Below, piece after piece: positions 29,911-37,127 of a stretch of DNA of 47,328 nt (positions are counted from its first letter, which is position 1; each line of letters starts with the position of its first letter). The notes under the pieces are model-generated. The model was not told the origin of the DNA, did not search any database, and saw only the letters and a program-made list of their open reading frames with translations. The DNA is taken from contig CAKRZX010000019.1 of assembly GCA_934434555.1 (NCBI GenBank), forward strand, positions 1 to 47,328, read 5' to 3'. This DNA comes from an uncultured Clostridia bacterium. Its GTDB lineage: Bacteria > Bacillota > Clostridia > Christensenellales > QALW01. The translations under genes were made by a program, and so were the position numbers.

Positions 29911-31224
29911 TTATTTTTTCTCCTCTCTTAAATACTGTTTACCCAAACGCAGATACTGCACAAGGGGCAGTCCCGAGGGGCAGGTATATGCGCAGCAGCC
30001 GCATTCCATACAGGCTGTCACTCCTGATTTCTTTATTGATTCCGTATCCCTTGCGGCTATCGCCCGCCTTAAAAGCACGGGTTCAAGATTCATCGGACAG
30101 ACGGAAACGCATCGTCCGCAGTTGATACAGGGGTATTCTTTCTTTTCGCTTTCTTTTGAGAATGCAAGAATTGCGTTGTTCTGCTTGCATACGGGTCCGT
30201 CAAGTTCAAATACGGCAACGCCCATCATGGGTCCGCCGAAAATCACTTTGCGCGCCTCCTGTGAAAAACCGCCGCACGCGTCAATAATATACCGTATGCT
30301 TGTTCCGATTGGAACGCGTACATTCTGCGGATTCTTAACGGCAGTGCCGTCAAAAGTGAGCGAGCGGGAAATAAGCGGTTTGCCCGTTTTTAAGTAGCGT
30401 GCCAAAAATGCCACGGTGGCAATATTCATAACTATGCAGCCCACATCCGCCGGCAGTCCGCCTGCGGGAACTTTGCGTCCCGTAACGGAGTACACCGCCA
30501 TTTTTTCAGCCCCCTGGGGATATTTCGTTTTAAGGTACATAATGTCAACGTCGGGGCTTTTTGCGGCGATTGACGTAAGAATCTTTATCGCCTCCGGCTT
30601 ATTGTCCTCAACGGCAATCACCACGCGGGGAATCTTCATTATGTCCTTTATCGCAAACACGCCCGAAAGCACGTCCCATGAGTTGTCAACCGCTTCCCGA
30701 TAGTCAACGGTAATGTAGGGTTCGCACTCGGCGGCATTGACGATAAGCGTATCGATGTTTTTGTCGGTATTGAGTTTAACATGGGTGGGAAATCCCGCGC
30801 CGCCCAATCCTACCGCGCCCGATTCCCGCACGGCTTTAAGGAAACTTTCCTTATCGGTAACGTCCGGGGGCGTGATACCCTCAAAGGGTTCCATAAGTCC
30901 GTCGGATTCTATCGTTACCGCCTGACAGAGAGCGCCGGTGGCAAGACGCACGTCGCCCACAAAAGTAACCGTTCCCGAAATTGACGCGTGTACGGGAGCG
31001 CTTATGAATTTGTCGCTGTCGCCTATCTTCTGCCCCGCTTTTACTTTGTCGCCCACGTTTACGGTTGGTACGCAGGGTGCGCCTATGCACTGCTGCATGG
31101 GAATAGTAACTTTTTCCGGGCAGTCAAGCCGCCGCGCGGGCATAAACATAGTGTTCTTGTCGTGACCGGTATGTATCCCGCCGCGGACACGCTTTTTCGG
31201 AGGAATTCCTTTTTCTGTGTTCAT
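29911..31224 (-). CDS. rnfC: Rnf complex subunit C (NADH-side)
   Basis: A 437-residue soluble subunit linking NAD(H) to the complex. An N-terminal barrel-sandwich domain precedes the flavin/NAD-binding core GAVGLGGAGFPTHVKL (about 125-140) and VNAAECEPYITVDYR. Two [4Fe-4S] motifs follow: CINCGRCVSVCP (about 368) and CMECGCCAYTCPSGLP (about 405). Length and order are typical of clostridial RnfC. It overlaps the preceding Gx-transporter gene by four bases. Confidence 0.93.
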   Translation of the reverse strand: MNTEKGIPPKKRVRGGIHTGHDKNTMFMPARRLDCPEKVTIPMQQCIGAPCVPTVNVGDKVKAGQKIGDSDKFISAPVHASISGTVTFVGDVRLATGALCQAVTIESDGLMEPFEGITPPDVTDKESFLKAVRESGAVGLGGAGFPTHVKLNTDKNIDTLIVNAAECEPYITVDYREAVDNSWDVLSGVFAIKDIMKIPRVVIAVEDNKPEAIKILTSIAAKSPDVDIMYLKTKYPQGAEKMAVYSVTGRKVPAGGLPADVGCIVMNIATVAFLARYLKTGKPLISRSLTFDGTAVKNPQNVRVPIGTSIRYIIDACGGFSQEARKVIFGGPMMGVAVFELDGPVCKQNNAILAFSKESEKKEYPCINCGRCVSVCPMNLEPVLLRRAIAARDTESIKKSGVTACMECGCCAYTCPSGLPLVQYLRLGKQYLREEKK

Positions 31225-31733
31225 TTTTTCTCCTTTTTGATAAATGCGTTAGATGTAAAAGGCAGAGTAACCTTTGCAATAAAACCTGTCAGTGCGCCCG
31301 AAATACAGGCAAAAACAAGCAGTGCGGGCGCATAATAAAGCACCGCCGCGGTTCCCGAAAGCAGACAGGAAACAAGCAACTGCATTCCGTTATGCACTAT
31401 TGCCCCTATAATGCCTGTTCCCATAAGGGAAAACGGGCACTTTTTCATTTTAATAAGCAGTGCGGTAACGGTGCTTGAAGTTATTCCGCCCGCAAGGCTC
31501 AGGATAAAAGCCGCAGTACCCCGTGTAAACAGCGCAAAAAGCGACTTTATAACCGAAATATATATTCCGCCCGCAAAGGACGAATTTATTGCTGCAAGGA
31601 TAACCACTGAATTTGACAGTCCCGGTTTTGCCCCGGGCGGAAGAAAGGGAAATGCAAACAGCCCTTCCAGTGCCGAAATTCCTATTGCGGCGGCACTTAA
31701 AATACCCCAAAGGGCAACACGCTTTGCTTTCAT
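31221..31733 (-). CDS. Gx transporter family membrane protein (EetB/HepI-like)
   Basis: A 170-residue, strongly hydrophobic protein. I chose the ATG at 31733 because its ATGA overlaps the stop of the upstream gene; a start at 31796 would bury it in that gene. It has about five membrane helices with FLPPGAKPGLSNSVVILAAI and RGTAAFILSLAGGITSSTVT, typical of the family often named heptaprenyl diphosphate synthase component I. I recall members near extracellular electron transfer genes (EetB). Here it precedes rnfC by a four-base overlap, so it is part of the redox operon. Confidence 0.8.
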   Translation of the reverse strand: MKAKRVALWGILSAAAIGISALEGLFAFPFLPPGAKPGLSNSVVILAAINSSFAGGIYISVIKSLFALFTRGTAAFILSLAGGITSSTVTALLIKMKKCPFSLMGTGIIGAIVHNGMQLLVSCLLSGTAAVLYYAPALLVFACISGALTGFIAKVTLPFTSNAFIKKEKK

Positions 31734-32056
31734 CCCGTCACCCCGTCGGGCAGATGTGCCGAACTTATTACTATAACTACTTTTTGCGGCAGACACGCTA
31801 TGCTTCCTTTATTTATTTTTCCGCTTTTAACACATACTTTATCTTTGCACGGGGAATCGGAAACAAACACTTTTCCCTTTTCAACGTGAATTTCCACTCC
31901 GTTTACGGTAAGAATCCTGTCGGTTAAAAGGCTGTACGTGCCGTAAACTTCGCCGGAAGCGTACACGGTGAAATTTTCGCCCGAACGGGGAAGAAGAAAA
32001 AGCAAAAGTCCCGCAATCATGCACGTGCATATAAGAATAATATCGCCCTTTTTCAT
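31730..32056 (-). CDS. NusG domain II protein (EetA-like)
   Basis: A 108-residue protein with one N-terminal membrane helix (ILICTCMIAGLLLFLLP) and an extracytoplasmic NusG-II-like beta domain (YSLLTDRILTVNGVEIHVEKG). The pair of Cys in SPCKDKVCVKSGKI is part of the family pattern, followed by the end IACLPQKVVIVIS. Proteins of this type are encoded with ApbE and Gx-transporter proteins, and I recall the Listeria EET locus gene eetA as one. It overlaps apbE and the Gx gene by four bases each. Confidence 0.85.
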   Translation of the reverse strand: MKKGDIILICTCMIAGLLLFLLPRSGENFTVYASGEVYGTYSLLTDRILTVNGVEIHVEKGKVFVSDSPCKDKVCVKSGKINKGSIACLPQKVVIVISSAHLPDGVTG

Positions 32057-33033
32057 CTTAAAAAATACTCTCCGTCACACACGAAATCAATATCCGCCGA
32101 CACGCTTTTGTCACCGTAAATAAAAATGGCCTTTGCCGAATACTTTTCGAGCACGGCCTTGCTTTTTTCTTCGCCCAAAATAAAGCAGGCGGTGGAAAGT
32201 GCGTCGGAAACCGTGCCGTTTTGGGCAATTACCGTAACGCTTACAAGGTCGCTTTTTGCGGGAAAACCCGTTTCGGGGTCAAGAATATGGTGGTATCTTT
32301 CATTTTCAAAATCAAAATACCTTTCGTAACTGCCGGAAGTCGAAACAAAACCGCCTTTAATATTAAATGTTCCCGCGTATTTATTTGAATCAAAAGGGTC
32401 GCGAATCGCCGTCGTCCAGCACTCTTTTAAGCCGTTTTTACCCCAAAAAAGCAGACTTCCGCCAACGCTTATAACTGCGCTTTTTGCGTTTTCTTTTTTA
32501 AGGATCTCCGCCGCACGGTCACAGGCATAGCCCTTCGCCGCACCGCCGAAATCAAGTTTCACGCTTTCGGGCTTTTTGACAGTCCCGTTTTCGCAAATTA
32601 TTTTTTCCGCGCCCCTGTTTTTAAGCGCGTCGGCAATTTCATTTTCATCGGGCACTTTTTCGTCGGAAAACCCTATATGCCAAAGGCGGGTAAGCGCGCC
32701 GAGAGAAAAATCAAATGCGCCGTTCGTATCGGCAGTAAGCGGAATACAACGGTTTGTCAGGTCGGCAATAATTTCGTTGTCGGTTTCGTCCGTTTCGTTA
32801 AACGCCGAAAGCACGCTTGACGAATCGTTTGCGTCAAGAGTATCTTCAAGCAATGTAAACAGTTCCGAAAGTTCTTTATTGACCTTTTTGCCCTTTTGTG
32901 ACTTTATTTTTACGCTTATTACCGTGCCGAGTCCTGTGTATACGGCAGAATATTCCCTGTCGGAAAATAAAAAAAGACACACTGTTACGCAGACAAGCAC
33001 CACTGCCGCTGCTGCCGCAAGGATTTTTTTCAT
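32053..33033 (-). CDS. apbE: FAD:protein FMN transferase
   Basis: A 326-residue lipoprotein-like or membrane-anchored enzyme (N-terminal helix AAAAAVVLVCVTVCLFLF) that attaches FMN to Ser/Thr of target proteins outside the cytoplasm. The catalytic layout is present: GALTRLWHIG, LDFGGAAKGYACDRAAE, SVGGSLLFWG, HHILDPETGFPAK and VSDALSTACFILG (Mg2+ site). It is the first gene of the operon and the expected modifier of RnfG and RnfD. FMN targets in other operons are also possible. Confidence 0.93.
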   Translation of the reverse strand: MKKILAAAAAVVLVCVTVCLFLFSDREYSAVYTGLGTVISVKIKSQKGKKVNKELSELFTLLEDTLDANDSSSVLSAFNETDETDNEIIADLTNRCIPLTADTNGAFDFSLGALTRLWHIGFSDEKVPDENEIADALKNRGAEKIICENGTVKKPESVKLDFGGAAKGYACDRAAEILKKENAKSAVISVGGSLLFWGKNGLKECWTTAIRDPFDSNKYAGTFNIKGGFVSTSGSYERYFDFENERYHHILDPETGFPAKSDLVSVTVIAQNGTVSDALSTACFILGEEKSKAVLEKYSAKAIFIYGDKSVSADIDFVCDGEYFLR

Positions 33034-33065
33034 ACTCTACCGCCGAAAACACATTGTTATACTGT

Positions 33066-33094
33066 ATTATATAACAAAACCGATAGATTTTCAA
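33066..33094 (-). promoter_or_regulatory. Promoter of the apbE-rnf operon
   Basis: On the minus strand, TTGAAA (33089-33094) and TATAAT (33066-33071) with a 17-base spacer. It is the only clear promoter seen for the nine-gene run. Confidence 0.75.
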
Positions 33095-33158
33095 TCTTTT
33101 TTTGTTTGCGGGTTTTGCTTGGATTAAATATGCCAAACAAAATTTTTGCAATAAAAAA

Positions 33159-33181
33159 GCCCCGAAAACGGGGCAAAAACT
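33159..33181 (-). terminator. Terminator of mscL
   Basis: On the minus strand GCCCCG-TTTT-CGGGGC is followed by TTTTTT. It lies just after the mscL stop and separates it from the apbE-rnf promoter. Confidence 0.8.
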
Positions 33182-33700
33182 TTATTCTTTGTTCTCTTCT
33201 TCGCTTTCCTCTTCGCCTTCCTCTTCGGGAATAACCGAGGTGCAGTGAGGACAGCGGGTGGCTTTTATGTCGATTTCGCTTTGGCAGAAAGGACATTTCT
33301 TCGTTGTGGGTTCTTTGGGTTCTTCCTCCGCATCAAGTTTTATGGGTGCAAGTGTTTCAAGTTTCCTTAACCCCTTTACAAAGCAGAATACCACAAACGC
33401 CATAATCAAGAAGTTTATTACGGCGGTTATAAAGTTGCCGTAAGCAAGGGTCGCTATGCCTGCCGCCTGCGCATCGGCAATGGTTTTGATTTCAACGCCC
33501 TCCGGCGCCTGACCGAGAAGAATGAACAGGTTTGAAAAATCGATACCGCCGGTGATTATGCTTATAACGGGTGTAATGATGTCGCCTACAAGAGATTTTA
33601 CTATTGACTGGAACGCGCCGCCGATGATAATACCTACCGCCAGATCCATAACGTTGCCGCGCTTGATGAATTCGCCGAATTCCTTAAAGAATTTTTTCAT
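33182..33700 (-). CDS. mscL: Large-conductance mechanosensitive channel with C-terminal zinc ribbon
   Basis: A 172-residue protein. Residues 1-110 are normal MscL: RGNVMDLAVGIIIGGAFQSI (TM1), a periplasmic loop and AVINFLIMAFVVFCFVKGL (TM2). Standard MscL is about 130-150 residues and ends soon after TM2 in a helical bundle. Here the end carries a zinc ribbon CPFC-x10-CPHC (about 139-156) and then a Glu-rich tail. It is a monocistronic gene with its own promoter and terminator. It probably opens on osmotic downshock as usual; the ribbon may bind metal or a partner. Confidence 0.9.
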   Translation of the reverse strand: MKKFFKEFGEFIKRGNVMDLAVGIIIGGAFQSIVKSLVGDIITPVISIITGGIDFSNLFILLGQAPEGVEIKTIADAQAAGIATLAYGNFITAVINFLIMAFVVFCFVKGLRKLETLAPIKLDAEEEPKEPTTKKCPFCQSEIDIKATRCPHCTSVIPEEEGEEESEEENKE

Positions 33701-33736
33701 AATATCCTCCCTGAAAACTTTTTACTTGCTTATTTC

Positions 33737-33765
33737 AATATACTACAAAATTCGCATAAAAGCAA
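33737..33765 (-). promoter_or_regulatory. Promoter of mscL
   Basis: On the minus strand, TTGCTT (33760-33765) and TATATT (33737-33742) with a 17-base spacer. Confidence 0.55.
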
Positions 33766-33786
33766 GTATTTTTTTCTTTTGCGGTA

Positions 33787-33815
33787 TTGACATCGGGGTC
33801 ATAAAATGATAAAAT
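33787..33815 (+). promoter_or_regulatory. Promoter of the surface-protein pair 33860-37026
   Basis: TTGACA at 33787-33792 and TAAAAT at 33810-33815 with a 17-base spacer, divergent from the mscL promoter. Confidence 0.7.
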
Positions 33816-33859
33816 AAATTATTAATCAGCGCTACACTGTACACAGGCGGTGAATCTTT

Positions 33860-35296
33860 ATGAAAAAATTTATTTCGGTTTTTCTTGCCGCGGCACTGCT
33901 TGCCGCAGTATTTTTTGCTTTGCCGACAAACGCAAAAGGCGAAAATATTGTTCCCGCGGACAGCAGCAGCGAATTTTCGCATGCCGACCTGTGGTCGAAC
34001 CGCTTCGGCGGCGAACTTTCGGCAGTGCCGGTATTAAAGGAAGGTTGGAGCAATAACTACTGTCTTGCGTTTTTCCGCAAAGGGCTTCCCAGCTGGGTAA
34101 GCCCGTGCATTGATTTATATCCCGTTTTAAGCAAGGATTTGCAGGAAAGAGGTACGGACACGGATTACACGGTTGAATTCGATGTTTTCTTTTCAGGCGA
34201 AAATCCGGGCGAAAGCACCATACTTAACGCGCTTTTCCGTTGTTCAAACGCTGTTTCATTAACAGAAACCGCAAATTCCGACAATACGGAATTCAGATTC
34301 CGTGTTGCAAGGCACGATATCAAAACAGGGTTTTGGTATCACATCGTAACCGATCCGATACACTTTGCGCAAAGCGATGTTTCCGGCACGCAGACTTGGT
34401 ATTTCTGCTTTGACAGTATAAAAGATGATATAACCGGAATTTACATTGATAACTTTTGCGTTTTTCAAAACAGCGGAACCGGCACAGCCAGAATAAGCGC
34501 AGGCTATTCCGGACTTACAAACGTAGGTGTTGAAGGCGAAGTTACCGCTCCGCCGGAAGATGTGATTTTAACTCCGTCACCGAGGGCAACAGTTCCGCCG
34601 GTGGGTCCCGACGCAACCGCCTTGCCGGGCGAAAATCTGCTTTCAAAAGACGACAGCGAATTTGAATCTGCGCAAATCACGTGGCAGCCGTTCGGAGATG
34701 CGGATTATAAAATCGGCGAGGGCTATTCGGGCAACGGCTTAAAAATGATATCCATACCGCATTCCTGGTCATCGCCGGCAATTGATATTTCCCCGTACAT
34801 AACTTCTCCCGGGGGTTATTCCGTCGGTCTTGCCGTTAAATGTGAGGGACAGAACAGCGCAAGCAATATAAGCTTGCTTATTCGCGGCAGAAGCGCAAAT
34901 TCCTTTTTGCGGGCGTCGGGCGAAAACGTGCTTACTTCGCTTTCTTCCGCATACGCAAAAACCGGTGAATGGTTCTTTATAAGCGGTCAGTTTACCGTTA
35001 CCGATGAGGACATAAAAAACAAAAATGAGTGGCTTCTTTGCCTCGGATCGATTTCCGAGGGAACGGAAACACTTACAATAGATAATGTGCAATTGATTTT
35101 CGGTAAACCGAGCAATCTCAAAAAAACAGGCGATAACGGCTCGGATTCAGGAATAAACGCATTTTTAAACACCGTCGAACTTGACCCGTCAATCAAAAAT
35201 GCGTTTTACGTTTCTCTTGCAGCGTCGGTGTGTGCTGCGGCGGCGGTTATCGCATTCAAGATAAAAAAATCAGGAAAAAGGAGTAGGAATGTATGA
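33860..35296 (+). CDS. Membrane-anchored surface protein with two carbohydrate-binding-like domains
   Basis: A 478-residue protein. The signal peptide (residues 1-26) ends near TNAKG. Two similar beta-sandwich modules are visible, at about 30-210 and 248-410. Each holds a W-x-SP-x-ID block (SWVSPCIDLYPVL, SWSSPAIDISPYI) and ends in a strand with IDN (TGIYIDNFCVF, TLTIDNVQLIF). A Pro/Thr-rich linker separates them (TPSPRATVPP). A C-terminal helix (NAFYVSLAASVCAAAAVIAF) and basic residues anchor the chain. The pattern fits CBM_4_9-like modules, which I cannot confirm. The stop overlaps the start of the esterase gene by four bases. Confidence 0.8.
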   Translation: MKKFISVFLAAALLAAVFFALPTNAKGENIVPADSSSEFSHADLWSNRFGGELSAVPVLKEGWSNNYCLAFFRKGLPSWVSPCIDLYPVLSKDLQERGTDTDYTVEFDVFFSGENPGESTILNALFRCSNAVSLTETANSDNTEFRFRVARHDIKTGFWYHIVTDPIHFAQSDVSGTQTWYFCFDSIKDDITGIYIDNFCVFQNSGTGTARISAGYSGLTNVGVEGEVTAPPEDVILTPSPRATVPPVGPDATALPGENLLSKDDSEFESAQITWQPFGDADYKIGEGYSGNGLKMISIPHSWSSPAIDISPYITSPGGYSVGLAVKCEGQNSASNISLLIRGRSANSFLRASGENVLTSLSSAYAKTGEWFFISGQFTVTDEDIKNKNEWLLCLGSISEGTETLTIDNVQLIFGKPSNLKKTGDNGSDSGINAFLNTVELDPSIKNAFYVSLAASVCAAAAVIAFKIKKSGKRSRNV

Positions 35297-37026
35297 AAAG
35301 GAAGATTGTATCAATCCTTCTTGCTGCGGCAATGCTGCTGTCGGCACTTACCGTAACGGCTTTTGCCGACGGTGAAGAACTTGCATTCGCAGGAGCGCTG
35401 GGAAACGATATGGTGCTTCAACGCGATGCGGAAATCAATATCTGGGGAACAGGCAGGAAAGGTGCGACGGTTACCGTTAAATTCAAGGACGCAAGCGTAA
35501 GCACCACCGTTGGTGATGACGGAAAATGGCTTGTAAAACTTCCCAGGCAGGAAAAGGACAAAAACGAAAACACACTTACTGCCGCGAGCGGAAGCGAAAC
35601 CGTTACTTTAACGGGCGTTCTTGTGGGCGATGTGTATCTTTTGGGCGGACAGTCCAACGCGGAAAAGACGCTTTTGGCTTGCGGAAAAGAGTATTCCACC
35701 GAAATGAAGAAAGCGATGATTGAAAAAAATGACGGTATGATTCGTTATTTCACGCAAGGCCGCGACGCTGCAAAGGCGAAAAAAGCATATATGGAAACGC
35801 CCCAGGAGAACCCTATAAAGGGTAAAAAGTGGAAAAAAGAAACTGTGGCGACTGCGGCAAGTTTCTCGGCAATGGGATTCTTCTTTGCCCATAAGATTGC
35901 CACCGAAGCCGACGTTCCCATAGGTGTAATAATGGTTGCATCAAGCGGTTCACCCGTAAGTCAGTTGATGAGCGCCGAGGCGGTAAAGAAGTCGGGCTAT
36001 ACACGATATGAAAACGATATCCCCGTTTCGGGAATGTACAACGCACTTATGAATCCCTTTATCAATATGACAATAAAGGGTATGCTGTATTATCAGGGCG
36101 AAAGCGAGCAGGGGCTTGCAAAAAGCGATTACGGCAAGTACAACGAATATGTAAACATTTACGTTGAAGATTTAAGGGAAAAGATGAATCAGAACTTCCC
36201 GTTCTACTATGTTCAGCTTTCTTCCCACGCCGGTGACGGACTTAAAAGTTGGTCGGGTATCGGCTTGCAGCGTGCCGTACAGTTTGACGGACTTAAAGTT
36301 ATAAAGAACTCCGGCATGGTAGTTTCCATGGATATGGGCTATCTTCCCGGTCAGACCGACTGGGCTCACCCCGACAGGAAACAGCCCGTAGGCGAACGTC
36401 TTGCGGCGCTTACCCTTGCAAGGGACTATAACATCGGTACCGAGGAGAACAACACTTCGCCCATGCCCGAATACGCTTATAAATCCGACGGCGGCGTTGT
36501 TATTCACTTCACTCATGTTGCGGGCGGCCTTAAAAAGCTGGGTTCACAAAGCGAAATTCTCGGTTTCAAACTGATATTTGCCAACAACCTTACGCGTGAC
36601 GCAAAGGCGAAAATTCTTAACGAAAACGAAATTTTCCTTGAAACAGACCTGTTAAGCCAGTTAAAAGGCGTAGGCTACGGCCTTGAAGAACTTGCTTTTA
36701 CGGACTATGACGGCGAAACAAAGTATATTGCAAATTTAGGCAACGGCAGTGATTTGCCCGCACCCACGTTTAAGTTACGGGAAATCCTTGACGCAAAACC
36801 CGAGCCCACAAATGCCGGAACAGGAACACCGGCTGCGGACGGCACTGTTACTCCCGCTGCGGACGGCACAACCGAAACAGCCGCTCCCAATCATACTCCC
36901 GCAGGCGCGGAGGGCAAGAAGAGCAATCTTCCCGTAATTTTAGGCTGTATCGGCGGCGCTGTTGTTATTGCGGGCGTTGTTGTTACGCTTACAGTGCTTA
37001 AAAAGAAGAAAAAGAGCGAAAATTAA
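35293..37026 (+). CDS. Membrane-anchored SGNH/sialate O-acetylesterase-like enzyme
   Basis: A 577-residue protein with a signal peptide (residues 1-25, ending TAFADG). A beta domain (about 27-110) precedes the SGNH/DUF303 hydrolase (about 110-480). The catalytic Ser is in LLGGQSNAE, the Gly block in IMVASSGSPVSQL, the Asn in YYQGESEQG, and a late Asp/His pair is TDWAHPDRKQPVGE. A repeated PAADGT Thr/Pro linker (about 515-540) leads to a membrane helix (VILGCIGGAVVIAGVVVTLT). It would remove acetyl groups from sugars outside the cell. ATGA overlap with the upstream gene links it to the binding-domain protein. Confidence 0.85.
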   Translation: MKRKIVSILLAAAMLLSALTVTAFADGEELAFAGALGNDMVLQRDAEINIWGTGRKGATVTVKFKDASVSTTVGDDGKWLVKLPRQEKDKNENTLTAASGSETVTLTGVLVGDVYLLGGQSNAEKTLLACGKEYSTEMKKAMIEKNDGMIRYFTQGRDAAKAKKAYMETPQENPIKGKKWKKETVATAASFSAMGFFFAHKIATEADVPIGVIMVASSGSPVSQLMSAEAVKKSGYTRYENDIPVSGMYNALMNPFINMTIKGMLYYQGESEQGLAKSDYGKYNEYVNIYVEDLREKMNQNFPFYYVQLSSHAGDGLKSWSGIGLQRAVQFDGLKVIKNSGMVVSMDMGYLPGQTDWAHPDRKQPVGERLAALTLARDYNIGTEENNTSPMPEYAYKSDGGVVIHFTHVAGGLKKLGSQSEILGFKLIFANNLTRDAKAKILNENEIFLETDLLSQLKGVGYGLEELAFTDYDGETKYIANLGNGSDLPAPTFKLREILDAKPEPTNAGTGTPAADGTVTPAADGTTETAAPNHTPAGAEGKKSNLPVILGCIGGAVVIAGVVVTLTVLKKKKKSEN

Positions 37027-37034
37027 ATCTTTTT

Positions 37035-37066
37035 ATCGGCGGCTTGAACAAAGCCGCTTTTTTTAT
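37035..37066 (+). terminator. Terminator after the esterase gene
   Basis: CGGCGGCTT and AAGCCGC pair around GAACA, followed by TTTTTTT. Confidence 0.75.
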
Positions 37067-37094
37067 TGCAAAATCGGCGGTAAAATGGTAAAAT
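37066..37094 (+). promoter_or_regulatory. Promoter of the GH3 gene
   Basis: TTGCAA at 37066-37071 and TAAAAT at 37089-37094 with a 17-base spacer, starting within the T-run of the preceding terminator. Confidence 0.6.
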
Positions 37095-37127
37095 CATATA
37101 TATTGTTGGGCGCGGGAGGATAAGGCT

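Noticed and set aside
31734..31796. Longer N-terminus for the Gx-transporter protein
   Set aside because: The ATGA overlap at 31730-31733 supports the short form and the longer one lies inside the upstream gene.
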